Made by a program: the position numbers and the translations under genes
Assembly (NCBI RefSeq): GCF_000936425.1
Contig: NZ_AVFK01000007.1
Coordinates: 62,001 to 126,000, forward strand
Origin: Skermanella aerolata KACC 11604
GTDB lineage: Bacteria > Pseudomonadota > Alphaproteobacteria > Azospirillales > Azospirillaceae
Reading direction: 5' to 3'
Length of the DNA: 64,000 nt
Part shown: one piece after another, positions 47,435 to 55,876 of the stretch
How the letters are laid out: each line of letters starts with the position of its first letter
How positions within the stretch are numbered: position 1 is the stretch's first letter
Notes under the pieces: model-generated
What the model was told of the DNA's origin: nothing
What the model saw: only the letters and a program-made list of their open reading frames with translations
The model's database searches: none

Positions 47435-48396
47435 CCGACGGCTCCCGACCGTCGCGCCTCGATCGCCGACCAGACCGCCAGCGCCGGCAATCCCAGCGCC
47501 AGATCGCGCGCCCGGCGGATCAGTCCCAGCGCCAGCGCCGTGGACGGATCGAGGCCGAGCACCAGCCCAATGGCGACGAAACCCGCCTCCTGGACGCCGA
47601 TGGCGCCGGGAACGGTGAAGGCCGCCGACCGCCCGGCCTGCGACAGGCTTTCCAGGATGATCGCGTCGGTCCAGCGCGCCGGCACGCCGAGGAACCACAG
47701 GCACAGCCAGATCTCCGCAGCACCGGCGAACCAGCCGGCCAGCCGCCAGAAACAGCTCCACCCGGCAGCCCTCCGATCGGCGTAGATCCGGTCCAGCTCC
47801 GTCTGGAACGATCCCATGCCTCCAAGCCTGGCCGCCCAGTCCTGCTTGGGCAGCACGGCGCTGACCCAGCGCCACAGCACCCCAAACCCCCGGCCGCGCT
47901 GTATCCAGTAGAACGCGAAGATGCCGCTGCCGAACAGCAGCAGACCCGATACGACCGGCACGACCGATCCGACCTCATGGGCGGCCAGCAGCAAGCCGAC
48001 CCCGATCAGCGCGAAGACCATCTGGGTCAGCGCGCCGAAGGTAACATCAGCCAGCACGGTCGCCGCCGCGCGCGACGTCTCCACCCCGCTCAGCATAGCG
48101 AGCCGCACCCGCGCCAGTTCGCCGCCGATCTGGGCGACGGGCAGCAGGTTGTTGACGCCCTCCCCGATCCAGCGCATCCCGAACAGCGCACCCAGCGACG
48201 GGGCAGGACCGATGAACAGCAGCCGCCACGCCACCACGTCGAGCAGGACCGCCAGCGCGTGGGACAAGACGATCGGCACGATCCCCCACCCGACGGGAGC
48301 CAGCGCGTCGCGGACGGCGTCCAGCCCGGTCCCCAGGACCAGCGCCACCAGGACGCCGATCCCCGCCAGAGCCGTCAATACCGGAAGAAGCCTCAT
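47416..48396 (-). CDS. HpnL-like / flippase-like membrane protein (UPF0104)
   Basis: A 326-residue protein with about eight helices of the lysylphosphatidylglycerol-synthase transmembrane / AglD type. Motifs include GEGVNNLLPVAQIGGELARVRL, ADVTFGALTQMVFALIGVGLLL, and the C-terminal FTVPGAIGVQEAGFVAIGLVLGL. Relatives (HpnL, MprF N-domain) are thought to move lipids across the membrane. It starts 9 bases after the dioxygenase gene in one operon, so the cargo may be the predicted phosphonolipid, or a hopanoid given hpnN/hpnA next door. Confidence 0.88.
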   Translation of the reverse strand: MRLLPVLTALAGIGVLVALVLGTGLDAVRDALAPVGWGIVPIVLSHALAVLLDVVAWRLLFIGPAPSLGALFGMRWIGEGVNNLLPVAQIGGELARVRLAMLSGVETSRAAATVLADVTFGALTQMVFALIGVGLLLAAHEVGSVVPVVSGLLLFGSGIFAFYWIQRGRGFGVLWRWVSAVLPKQDWAARLGGMGSFQTELDRIYADRRAAGWSCFWRLAGWFAGAAEIWLCLWFLGVPARWTDAIILESLSQAGRSAAFTVPGAIGVQEAGFVAIGLVLGLDPSTALALGLIRRARDLALGLPALAVWSAIEARRSGAVGQDGAR

Positions 48397-48405
48397 CCGC
48401 CTGTG

Positions 48406-49155
48406 TCAGACCCGGAAGACGTATTTGGAACCGGGGACACGGGCGACATCTGGCGGAAAGGCCGCGAATTTGTCGCGGTAGTAGGCTTCCCGATGGTCGC
48501 CGTCGGATAGCCGGTTATAGGTCAGGTACAGGATGCGGCGCGCCGCTCCCGTCATGTTCTCGGCGGAGGCATGGGGGACATAGCTGTCGAACAGCAGCAC
48601 GTCGCCGGGCTCCGTCGGGACCGGCTTCAAGCCGACTTCCTTGATCCGGTCGTCGTCCAGCGGCTTCCACTCCTCCCCCAACAGACCTTGCCTGTGCCAG
48701 CCCGGCGCCACCTCCAAGCAGCCGTTCTCCAGGGTCGAGGCGTCGATGCCGACCAGCGCCGTGATGAACAGCGGCGCATAGGTGCTCCAGCCGGCCTGCT
48801 GGTCCTGATGCGCCTTGAAGCCGGCCCCGCCCGGCATCTTGAAGTTGATCTTCTCCTTGAACAGCACCGCCTGTTCGCCGAACAGCCGTGACACCGTCTC
48901 CATCAGCCGGCCGTGCCGGACTAGGCGGTCGAAGCCGTCGTGGAACGGGCAGAAGTTCTCGATCCGCTGGATGATCCTGTCTTCCGGATCGAGCAGGCTG
49001 GCTTCGCGGTAGACCCAGTGGCTTCCGACCTCTTCGGGCGCCGAGGCCAGTTCCTCGGTCCAGCGGGTGATCTCCGCAACCTCATCACGGTCGAAGAACC
49101 TGGGCAGCAGCAGGTAACCGTCGCGCTGGAATGCGCCGACCTGAGTTTCATCCAT
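48406..49155 (-). CDS. phytanoyl-CoA dioxygenase (PhyH) family Fe(II)/2-oxoglutarate oxygenase
   Basis: A 249-residue non-haem iron oxygenase. The iron ligands are His116 and Asp118 (KAHQDQQAGW) and His195 (DSYVPHASAEN); an Arg at 206/207 would bind 2-oxoglutarate. The phrase LFKEKINFKMPGGAGF is like that in 2-aminoethylphosphonate dioxygenases (PhnY* type), so hydroxylation of an aminoethylphosphonate headgroup is a reasonable guess; proof is lacking. ATG 49155 has GGAGG eight bases upstream and lies one base after the nucleotidyltransferase stop, so translation is coupled. Confidence 0.9.
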   Translation of the reverse strand: MDETQVGAFQRDGYLLLPRFFDRDEVAEITRWTEELASAPEEVGSHWVYREASLLDPEDRIIQRIENFCPFHDGFDRLVRHGRLMETVSRLFGEQAVLFKEKINFKMPGGAGFKAHQDQQAGWSTYAPLFITALVGIDASTLENGCLEVAPGWHRQGLLGEEWKPLDDDRIKEVGLKPVPTEPGDVLLFDSYVPHASAENMTGAARRILYLTYNRLSDGDHREAYYRDKFAAFPPDVARVPGSKYVFRV

Positions 49156-49156
49156 C

Positions 49157-49918
49157 TCACGCACCTCCAGTCATCGGATCGTCGCGCAACGCCGGCCGGA
49201 CCTCGGTCTCGGCCTTCACGACGTCCTCGGGGAAATCGATCTCGGTCCAGGGCAGGTCGGATACATCCTCGTACCCGAAGGTCCCCGGCGGGCTGGCGAG
49301 GATCAGGTCGCGTAGAGGCTCCTCGTACTCCATCGCCCCGCGCCCGCTCTCGACATAATCCCGCGCACGCCCGGCCAATGCTTCGGCAATGGCGGGCGAT
49401 AGCCGGAAGAAACCGACCGACTCCCCATGCCAGTCATGGGCGTTCTTCGGCACCTTGTGGAAATCGACGATCCGGCCGTCGCGGATGCACAGCTTGACCG
49501 GCTCGTCGCCCGGTTCGATGGTGCGGTCCAGCAGCAGGCAGTTGTCGATCCCGGTCCGGACCAGCCGTTCCATCAGGCGCCTGTCGTACAGCACGTCGCC
49601 GTCCATCAGCAGGACAGGTTCTCCCCGCGTCATCACCGGCTCAGCTACGGCGAGCGAGACGACGCTGCCTTCGGCGAAACGCGGGTTCTCGATGAAGGAA
49701 ACCCGGATCGCCGGCTCGATCCTCGCCACTTCCTCCCGGATACGATCCGCCGCGAAACCGACGACGATGACGGCTTCGGCCACCCCGCAGGCATGGAGGA
49801 TAGCGAGGTGCCGTTCCAGCAGACTGCCGCCCCCGAATTTCAGCAAAATCTTCGGAGCGGAGTCATCCCCGCTTCCCAAGCGCCGGCCCCGGCCGGCTGC
49901 GAGAATGACGGCTTTCAT
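49157..49918 (-). CDS. NTP transferase (CMP-aminoethylphosphonate synthesis candidate)
   Basis: A 253-residue nucleotidyltransferase of the phosphocholine/sugar cytidylyltransferase type. The nucleotide loop is intact: ILAAGRGRRLGSGDDSAPKILL. DGDVLYDRRLM carries a metal-binding Asp, and YVESGRGAMEYEEPLRDLI is near the C-terminus. First gene of a three-gene operon with the dioxygenase and the flippase-like gene, divergent from the PEP mutase gene. By context it should activate 2-aminoethylphosphonate (or its hydroxy form) with CTP; family alone does not tell the substrate. Confidence 0.9.
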   Translation of the reverse strand: MKAVILAAGRGRRLGSGDDSAPKILLKFGGGSLLERHLAILHACGVAEAVIVVGFAADRIREEVARIEPAIRVSFIENPRFAEGSVVSLAVAEPVMTRGEPVLLMDGDVLYDRRLMERLVRTGIDNCLLLDRTIEPGDEPVKLCIRDGRIVDFHKVPKNAHDWHGESVGFFRLSPAIAEALAGRARDYVESGRGAMEYEEPLRDLILASPPGTFGYEDVSDLPWTEIDFPEDVVKAETEVRPALRDDPMTGGA

Positions 49919-49991
49919 GATCGACTCCCCCCGGATAATTTGATGGATGATTTAATGATTGGGGTCTGGTTATCGTCTGCTAAGGTTAATA

Positions 49992-50000
49992 GTTACACTA
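49992..50000 (+). promoter_or_regulatory. shared GTTACACTA motif upstream of the PEP mutase gene
   Basis: The nine-base string GTTACACTA occurs here 100 bases before the PEP mutase start, and again in the same orientation relative to transcription before the AEP transaminase gene (54071-54079, minus strand). It may include a -10 element (TACACT) or a regulator site common to the pathway. Chance cannot be excluded for a 9-mer. The divergent gap 49919-50099 is distinctly AT-rich for this genome. Confidence 0.3.
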
Positions 50001-50084
50001 GCATGACAAAGGCTGAGCAAAGACCCCGGAGTCAATTATCAACGTCACGGACCATCCATAAGAATTACCTCTTGTGTATTTCCA

Positions 50085-50102
50085 AGGAGGCAGGAAGCGT
50101 TG
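50085..50102 (+). promoter_or_regulatory. strong ribosome-binding site deciding a TTG start
   Basis: AGGAGG (50085-50090) is nine bases before TTG 50100, which begins the PEP mutase frame. No closer ATG or GTG is present, so TTG initiation is well supported. Confidence 0.8.
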
Positions 50103-51776
50103 CGTAGTAACTTGAATGCGACTGAAAACCCGATAGCATCGACCAGCGCCACCCCATCACCCCCGGTCCTCAACCGGTTCCAGGCCCTAAGGCAGCTCCT
50201 GCTCTCGCCCGACCTCTCGTTCCTGATGGAAGCCCATAACGGCCTGTCGGCGAAGATCGTCGAGGAGACCGGCTTCCAGGGCATCTGGGCGTCCGGCCTG
50301 TCGATTTCCGCTTCGCTGGGGGTCCGCGACAACAACGAGGCCTCCTGGACGCAGTTCCTCGAAGTGCTGGAGTTCATGGCCGACGCCACGTCGATCCCGA
50401 TGCTGGTCGATGGCGACACCGGGTTCGGCAACTTCAACAACGTGCGCCGGCTGGTGCGGAAGCTATGCGACCGGGGCGTCGCTGGCGTCTGCATCGAGGA
50501 CAAGCTGTTCCCCAAGACCAACTCCTTCATCGGCGACCACCAGCCGCTTGCCGACATGGAGGAGTTCTGCGGCCGCATCCGGGCCGGCAAGGACAGCCAG
50601 ACGAACGACGACTTCTCCATCGTCGCACGGGTCGAGGCGCTGATCGCAGGCCAGGGCATGGACGAAGCGTTGAGGCGGGCGGAGGCGTACCATGCCGCCG
50701 GGGCCGATGCGATCCTGATCCACTCCAAGCGCTCCAGCGCCGCCGAGATCCTGAGCTTCATGGAGCACTGGGGGCAGCGCTGCCCGGTCGTCATCGTGCC
50801 GACGATGTACTACGCGACCCCGACGGAAGCATTCCGCGAGGCCGGCGTCTCGACCGTGATCTGGGCCAACCACAACATTCGCGCGGCGATCTCCGCGATG
50901 CGCGACGTAACCGGGCGCATCCACCGGGAACAGTCGCTGGCGGGGCTGGAACGCGACCTGCCCACGGTCAAGGATATCTTCCGCCTGACCGGCCAGGACG
51001 AGCTGAACGAGGCCGAGAAGCGCTACCTGCCGGTCCGCACCGGCGCTCATGCGATCATCCTTGCGGCTTCACGCGGCGAACCGCTCGGTCCCCTGACCGA
51101 GAGCCTGCCCAAATGCATGATCGACATCCGGGGCCAGCCGCTGCTGGGCCGGCTGGTGGCGACGCTGAAGGAGCGCGGCATCGAGGAAGTCGACGTCGTG
51201 CGCGGCTTCGCCAAGGAGACCATAGCGGTCCAGGGCATCCGGACGATCGACAACGACGACTACGCCTCGACCGGGGAATTGTTCTCGCTAAACCGCGCCC
51301 GCGACCGTCTGAGCGGACCGACCGTCGTGATCTACGGCGACATCCTGTTCCGGCCGCACATCCTGGACGGGCTGATGGAAACGCCCGGCGACATCGTCGT
51401 GGCAGCCGACGCCTTCTGGCAGCGGCGGTCGTCCGAATCCATCAACCAGCGCGACCTGATCGCGGCGGACACCGCCTATTCCGGCAACTTCCTGGACGAG
51501 GAACCGGTGGCGCTCCGCTCGATCGGCGCCCATGACGAGGGCATCGAAGTCTGTGGCGAGTTCATCGGCATGGTCCGCTTCAGCGACGAGGGGGCCAGGA
51601 TAGCGCGCGACGAAATCGACGCGATGGAGGCGGAGGGCGTGCTGCCCACATCGGACCTGCCCGAACTGCTGAACCGCCTTGCCAGAAGGACCACCGTCAA
51701 CGTCCACTACGTCACCGGCTACTGGCTGGATGTCGATACGCTGCGCGACCTTGACGATGCCCATCACTTCCCCTGA
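50100..51776 (+). CDS. aepX: phosphoenolpyruvate mutase fused to a nucleotidyltransferase-like domain
   Basis: 558 residues. The N-terminal ~305 residues are PEP mutase: the diagnostic [10 protein letters not shown] is at 133-142 (EDKx5NS), and metal-site Asp104 and Asp106 lie in [11 protein letters not shown]. It converts PEP to phosphonopyruvate, the entry step of nearly all phosphonate synthesis. From about 315 to 555 lies a nucleotidyltransferase fold ([21 protein letters not shown]). It keeps Lys338 and IYGDILF but lacks the canonical GxGxR nucleotide loop. The decarboxylase gene follows 9 bases later. TTG start with a perfect Shine-Dalgarno. Confidence 0.95.
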   Translation: MRSNLNATENPIASTSATPSPPVLNRFQALRQLLLSPDLSFLMEAHNGLSAKIVEETGFQGIWASGLSISASLGVRDNNEASWTQFLEVLEFMADATSIPMLVDGDTGFGNFNNVRRLVRKLCDRGVAGVCIEDKLFPKTNSFIGDHQPLADMEEFCGRIRAGKDSQTNDDFSIVARVEALIAGQGMDEALRRAEAYHAAGADAILIHSKRSSAAEILSFMEHWGQRCPVVIVPTMYYATPTEAFREAGVSTVIWANHNIRAAISAMRDVTGRIHREQSLAGLERDLPTVKDIFRLTGQDELNEAEKRYLPVRTGAHAIILAASRGEPLGPLTESLPKCMIDIRGQPLLGRLVATLKERGIEEVDVVRGFAKETIAVQGIRTIDNDDYASTGELFSLNRARDRLSGPTVVIYGDILFRPHILDGLMETPGDIVVAADAFWQRRSSESINQRDLIAADTAYSGNFLDEEPVALRSIGAHDEGIEVCGEFIGMVRFSDEGARIARDEIDAMEAEGVLPTSDLPELLNRLARRTTVNVHYVTGYWLDVDTLRDLDDAHHFP

Positions 51777-51785
51777 GATGAGATC

Positions 51786-52946
51786 ATGATCTCGGCTAAC
51801 TCCTTCATCGGACACGCGCTGGAGCGCGGGTTCGATTTCTACACGGGCGTCCCGTGCAGCTTCCTGACGCCGCTGATCAACGGCGTCATTATTGGCACGG
51901 GCCTGCGCTACGTCGGAGCGGCCAGCGAGGGCGAGGCGGTCGCCATCGCCGCCGGCGCCTGGCTGGGCGGGCGCAGGACTGTCGTGATGTGCCAGAACTC
52001 CGGCCTCGGCAATGCGGTCAATCCGCTGACCTCGCTGAACGCGCCGTTCCGCATCCCGACCCTGCTGGTGACGACATGGCGAGGCCGACCCGGCATCAAG
52101 GACGAACCGCAGCACGCGCTGATGGGGGAGATCACGCATGGGCTGCTGGACCTGATCCGCGTCGGCCACCGCTCCTTCCCGACCACGCCGGACGACCTGA
52201 CCGCCGCCCTCGACCATGCCTGCGCCGAGATGGACCGGCTGGACCTGCCCTTCGCCTTTGTCATGGCCGAAGACAGCGTCGAGCCGGAAACCCTGCGCCA
52301 GACTCCACCCCCTGCCCGTCCCCCCGGCAAGCGTCAGGACTACCGCACGCACGGCGAACCGCCGCCCCGCGCCGCCGTGCTGGAACGCCTGCTGTCCGTG
52401 ATCGACCGCCAAGCCGCCGTCGTCGCCACGACAGGCAAATGCGGACGGGAGCTGTTTACCTTGGACGACCGCGAACAGCATCTCTATCAGGTCGGCTCGA
52501 TGGGTGGGGCCGCCGGGATGGGCCTGGGATTGGCACTGTCGACCCCTCGCCCCGTCGTAGTGCTGGACGGCGACGGCGCCGCCCTGATGAAGCTGGGAAC
52601 GATGGCGACGTTAGGCGCATACCGCCCGCCGAACCTGATCCACGTCCTGCTCGACAACGGCGTCCACGACAGCACGGGCGGTCAGGCGACCGTGTCGCCG
52701 CTGGTGGACTTCCCCGGCGTGGCGCTTGCCTGCGGCTACCCGAACGCGATGGACTGCGACGGTCTCGATGGTTTCGAGACGGCGTATAAAGCTGCTGCCC
52801 GAAGCGGCGGCCCCAGCCTGATCCATGTCCGGATAGCGCCGGGATCGATGGCGAAGCTGGGCCGGCCGACCGTCCCGCCACACGAAGTGGCCCGCCGCTT
52901 CAAGGCCTTCGTCACCCGCGCATTGCCGCAACAGTCTCCGCAATGA
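51786..52946 (+). CDS. aepY: phosphonopyruvate decarboxylase
   Basis: A 386-residue thiamine-diphosphate enzyme that pulls PEP mutase forward by decarboxylating phosphonopyruvate to phosphonoacetaldehyde. The N-terminal cofactor part has GVPCSFLTPLIN, AASEGEAVAIAAGAWLGGRR and CQNSGLGNAVNPLTSL. The C-terminal ThDP motif is LDGDGAALMKLGTMATLG with Asn in VLLDNGVHDSTGGQ. Nine bases after the mutase gene. Its 3' end overlaps that of the convergent transaminase gene by 35 bases. Confidence 0.96.
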   Translation: MISANSFIGHALERGFDFYTGVPCSFLTPLINGVIIGTGLRYVGAASEGEAVAIAAGAWLGGRRTVVMCQNSGLGNAVNPLTSLNAPFRIPTLLVTTWRGRPGIKDEPQHALMGEITHGLLDLIRVGHRSFPTTPDDLTAALDHACAEMDRLDLPFAFVMAEDSVEPETLRQTPPPARPPGKRQDYRTHGEPPPRAAVLERLLSVIDRQAAVVATTGKCGRELFTLDDREQHLYQVGSMGGAAGMGLGLALSTPRPVVVLDGDGAALMKLGTMATLGAYRPPNLIHVLLDNGVHDSTGGQATVSPLVDFPGVALACGYPNAMDCDGLDGFETAYKAAARSGGPSLIHVRIAPGSMAKLGRPTVPPHEVARRFKAFVTRALPQQSPQ

Positions 52947-54033
52947 CGCCGAGGGCACGGCGGATCTCCGCCTCCCCGATGGCGCCGATGCAGCCGATCC
53001 GGAAGCTGTCCAGGGCGGTCAGCTTGCCCGGATAAATCACGATGCCGCGTGCGTGCAGGCTGTCGTAGAAGTCGCCGAACCGGAACCAGCCGCCGTCCGG
53101 TATTCGGAAGGTGACGATAACCGGGGCCTGTAGCGCGTCGTCCAGCCAGGGGGTGAAGCCAAGTTCCCGCATCCCGGCGCACAGGACGGCGCAGTTCCGT
53201 GAGTAGCGCGTAAACCGCCCCGGCACGCCGCCCTCGGCATCGAACTGGTCCAGCGCCGCGTCCAGAGCGGCCAGCACATGGGTCGGCGGCGTGAAGCGCC
53301 ACTGGCCGGCCGATTCCAGCCCGCGCCACTGCGCCTCAAGGTCCAGCGCCAGACTGACCGCGTTCCCCTTCGCACAAGTCAGAGCCACGACATCGGCGAT
53401 GACGAAGCCGATGCCGGGTACGCCTTCCAGGCACTTGTTGCTGGACGCGAACAGGCTGGTGAACTGCATCGCCCCGGCCTCGATCCCGATGGCCCCAAAG
53501 CTGCTCATGGCATCGACGTGAAGCCGCCGCCCGGCGGTCGCCACCACCTCCGCCACCTCGGCCAGCGGGTTCAGCAGCCCCGATGTGGTTTCGACATGAA
53601 CGACCGCCACGTCGGTCACCGCCCGGTCCGCCTCCAGCGCCGCCGCGACCGCAGCGGGATCCACCGGCCGGTCCTCCGGCCACTCCAGCACCTCATGCGC
53701 ACGCCCTGTCACCCGGCAGATCTCCGCCATCCGCCGCCCATAGGCGCCGTTGACCAGGATCAGCAGCTTGCCGTCGCGCGGGACAAGCGTCTGGAGAGCG
53801 GCCTCGACCGCGAAGGTGCCGCTGCCCTGGATCGGGACGCAGGTCATGGCCGCCGCCTCACCCCCGACGACGGCAAGCAATCTCCGCCTGATGCGGGCGG
53901 TCAGCTCGATGAAGTCACAGTCGCGCGATCCCCAGTCGCGCTGCATCGCGCGCCGTGTCGCCGGCGTCGTGGTCAAGGGTCCGGGTGTCAGCAGCAAGTT
54001 TTCGCTTGGGTTTCCATCCCAATTTGTCGTCAT
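52912..54033 (-). CDS. phnW: 2-aminoethylphosphonate-pyruvate transaminase
   Basis: A 373-residue fold-type I PLP enzyme. The N-terminus NLLLTPGPLTTTPATRRAMQ is diagnostic, IQGSGTFAVEAAL is the phosphate loop, and Asp174 (HVDAMSSFG) and the PLP lysine Lys200 (ASSNKCLEG) are seen. Besides AEP breakdown, this enzyme can run in reverse to make AEP from phosphonoacetaldehyde. Next to a mutase and decarboxylase, and with no phosphonoacetaldehyde hydrolase (phnX) near, the synthetic direction is favoured. It is on the opposite strand to the mutase and has its own upstream region. Confidence 0.95.
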   Translation of the reverse strand: MTTNWDGNPSENLLLTPGPLTTTPATRRAMQRDWGSRDCDFIELTARIRRRLLAVVGGEAAAMTCVPIQGSGTFAVEAALQTLVPRDGKLLILVNGAYGRRMAEICRVTGRAHEVLEWPEDRPVDPAAVAAALEADRAVTDVAVVHVETTSGLLNPLAEVAEVVATAGRRLHVDAMSSFGAIGIEAGAMQFTSLFASSNKCLEGVPGIGFVIADVVALTCAKGNAVSLALDLEAQWRGLESAGQWRFTPPTHVLAALDAALDQFDAEGGVPGRFTRYSRNCAVLCAGMRELGFTPWLDDALQAPVIVTFRIPDGGWFRFGDFYDSLHARGIVIYPGKLTALDSFRIGCIGAIGEAEIRRALGVIAETVAAMRG

Positions 54034-54205
54034 GCCCTGAGCCTTCTCCTGATCGGATCGTTTCGATTAATAGTGTAACGATCTCCGAAGATTTTCCACT
54101 CTGCGATAAAGTAGGCCCGTATTCGGTCGCGCCGCTTTGTGCATTCTCCTGTTGCAGATACACCTACTGCCGATTGCAGGGGAATCATAAAAAAGGGGAA
54201 ACGAC

Positions 54206-54928
54206 ATGACCGCCATCGACCAGTCCAAACGCGCCTTCTTCCGCACGGCCGGCTTGGGCGCCGCAGGAGCCCTCGCCGGCGCACTGGCGCCCGTCCTGGG
54301 TGGATCGGCGCAAGCAGCATCCAAGAAGACCGACCTCACTCCCGAACAAGCCTTGCAGTTGCTGAAAGACGGCAACCGGAACTATCTCACCGAGGGCCCC
54401 ATCCGCCGTGTCCAGGGCCGGGAGCGCCGGCTTGAGATCGCCCGGGGCCAGACGCCGTTCGCCGTGCTGGTGAGCTGTTCCGACAGCCGGGTACCGCCGG
54501 AACTGCTGTATGGCCGCGACCTCGGCGAGCTGTTCATCGTCCGCAACGCCGGCAACACGGTCGACACCTCGGCCATAGGCAGCATCGAGTACGCCGTTGC
54601 CGAGCTGGGCGTGCCGCTGATCGTGGTGATGGGTCACCAGCGCTGCGGCGCCGTCGATGCCGCCGTTTCGGTGGTTCGCGACAACGCGACCTTCCCCGGC
54701 AGCATCGGCGCCATGATCGAGCCGATCATCCCCGCCGTCCTGAGCGTGCGCGACAAACCGGGCGACTTCCTGGACAATGCCGTCCGGGCCAACATCAGCC
54801 GGATCGTGAAACGCCTCCGACAATCGGAACCGACCTTGCTCGACCCGCAGCGTGCCGGAAAGCTCAAGGTCGTCGGCGCGCACTACTCGCTGGAGGACGG
54901 CTCGGTCGACTTCTTCGACGAGGCCTAG
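54206..54928 (+). CDS. exported beta-carbonic anhydrase
   Basis: A 240-residue enzyme. A Tat-like leader (SKRAFFRTAGLGAAGALAGA), with Lys-Arg rather than twin Arg, ends near residue 38. The zinc site is Cys91, Asp93-x-Arg95 (SCSDSRVPPE), His144 and Cys147 (MGHQRCGA). It interconverts CO2 and bicarbonate, apparently in the periplasm. Preceded by AAAGGGGAAACGAC. It overlaps the convergent dioxygenase gene by four bases. Confidence 0.94.
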   Translation: MTAIDQSKRAFFRTAGLGAAGALAGALAPVLGGSAQAASKKTDLTPEQALQLLKDGNRNYLTEGPIRRVQGRERRLEIARGQTPFAVLVSCSDSRVPPELLYGRDLGELFIVRNAGNTVDTSAIGSIEYAVAELGVPLIVVMGHQRCGAVDAAVSVVRDNATFPGSIGAMIEPIIPAVLSVRDKPGDFLDNAVRANISRIVKRLRQSEPTLLDPQRAGKLKVVGAHYSLEDGSVDFFDEA

Positions 54929-55710
54929 TCGAAGGCGTAGACGTCCATGGCGAGCACGCCGTAGGTGTGGCTGCTGTGGACCCGCGTGCCGGCGGTTCCC
55001 GGCGACGCCGCACCCAGCGCCGTGAACAGCGGCAGCAGGTGTTCCTCGGTCGGGTGATTGCGCTCGGCCGAGGGCGCCAGCCGGCGGTAGTCGAGCAATT
55101 CCGCCGTCTTGGCGCCGGATATGGCGCCCGCGACCCAGTCGCCGAATTCCGATACCCAGCCGGGAGGGGCCGAGTCGTAGTCGAACCCCCGGAACTCGTA
55201 CAGGTTATGGGTGGCGCTGCCCGACGCCAGCACCAGCACGCCTTCGTCCCGCAGCGGCCGGATCGCCTCGCCCAGCGCCAGATGGGCGGCGGGACCGCCG
55301 TCGCGCAGGATCGACAGTTGCGTCACCGGGATGTCAGCTTCCGGGTACATCAGCGAGAGCGGGACCCAGGCGCCGTGGTCCAATCCGCGCCGGGGATCGC
55401 GCCGGACGGCCCCGCCCATTTCGGCCTCCACCAGTTCAGCCGCACGCTCCGCCAGTTCCGGCGCGCCGGGAGCGGCATAGCGCATCCGGTAAAGCTCGGC
55501 GGGAAAGCCCCGGAAATCGTAGATCGTCCCAGGGGCGGGCGTAGTCCCGACCGAAGGCACGTCCGTTTCCCAATGGGCCGAGACCACCAGGATCGCGTTC
55601 GGCCTGCCGAGCCGTCCGCCATAGCCGCGCAGGAACTCGGCGGCCCCGTCCTTTTCCAGCGCCAGCGTAGGGGCACCGTGCGATACGAACAGGCTTGGGA
55701 AGCGGGACAT
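54925..55710 (-). CDS. DODA-type extradiol ring-cleavage dioxygenase (LigB superfamily)
   Basis: A 261-residue enzyme related to plant 4,5-DOPA dioxygenase and bacterial YgiD. Zn/Fe ligands are in FVSHGAPTLAL, VVSAHWETD, RRGLDHGAWVPL and SGSATHNLYEF. The natural substrate is uncertain. ATG 55710 is chosen because the conserved SHGAP starts shortly after; an upstream GTG/ATG would add 16 atypical residues. A palindrome sits about 76 bases upstream. Confidence 0.92.
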   Translation of the reverse strand: MSRFPSLFVSHGAPTLALEKDGAAEFLRGYGGRLGRPNAILVVSAHWETDVPSVGTTPAPGTIYDFRGFPAELYRMRYAAPGAPELAERAAELVEAEMGGAVRRDPRRGLDHGAWVPLSLMYPEADIPVTQLSILRDGGPAAHLALGEAIRPLRDEGVLVLASGSATHNLYEFRGFDYDSAPPGWVSEFGDWVAGAISGAKTAELLDYRRLAPSAERNHPTEEHLLPLFTALGAASPGTAGTRVHSSHTYGVLAMDVYAFD

Positions 55711-55778
55711 GGACGTACTCCGGCGATACCCAACGGGATGAGACAGTGTTCCCTGCAATATGCAGTCGCGCGTGCCGT

Positions 55779-55805
55779 ATTATAATCCATCGTCTAGTCG
55801 ATGGA
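55779..55805 (-). promoter_or_regulatory. TATAAT box with adjoining 7-6-7 palindrome upstream of the DODA gene
   Basis: On the minus strand TATAAT (55779-55784) follows directly after a palindrome with perfect seven-base arms (TCCATCG / CGATGGA, six-base centre, 55786-55805). The palindrome lies where the spacer of a promoter would be. It suggests an operator for a dimeric regulator, not identified. Confidence 0.4.
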
Positions 55806-55876
55806 CTGTATATGAAAACGCAACTATCCTTGATCGAAACAGCATAGGCGCCAACTTAGGCCGTCCACGCTATTTT

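Noticed and set aside
49919-50099. Pho box (phosphate-limitation control) before the PEP mutase gene
   Set aside because: No CTGTCAT-type direct repeats were seen in either orientation.
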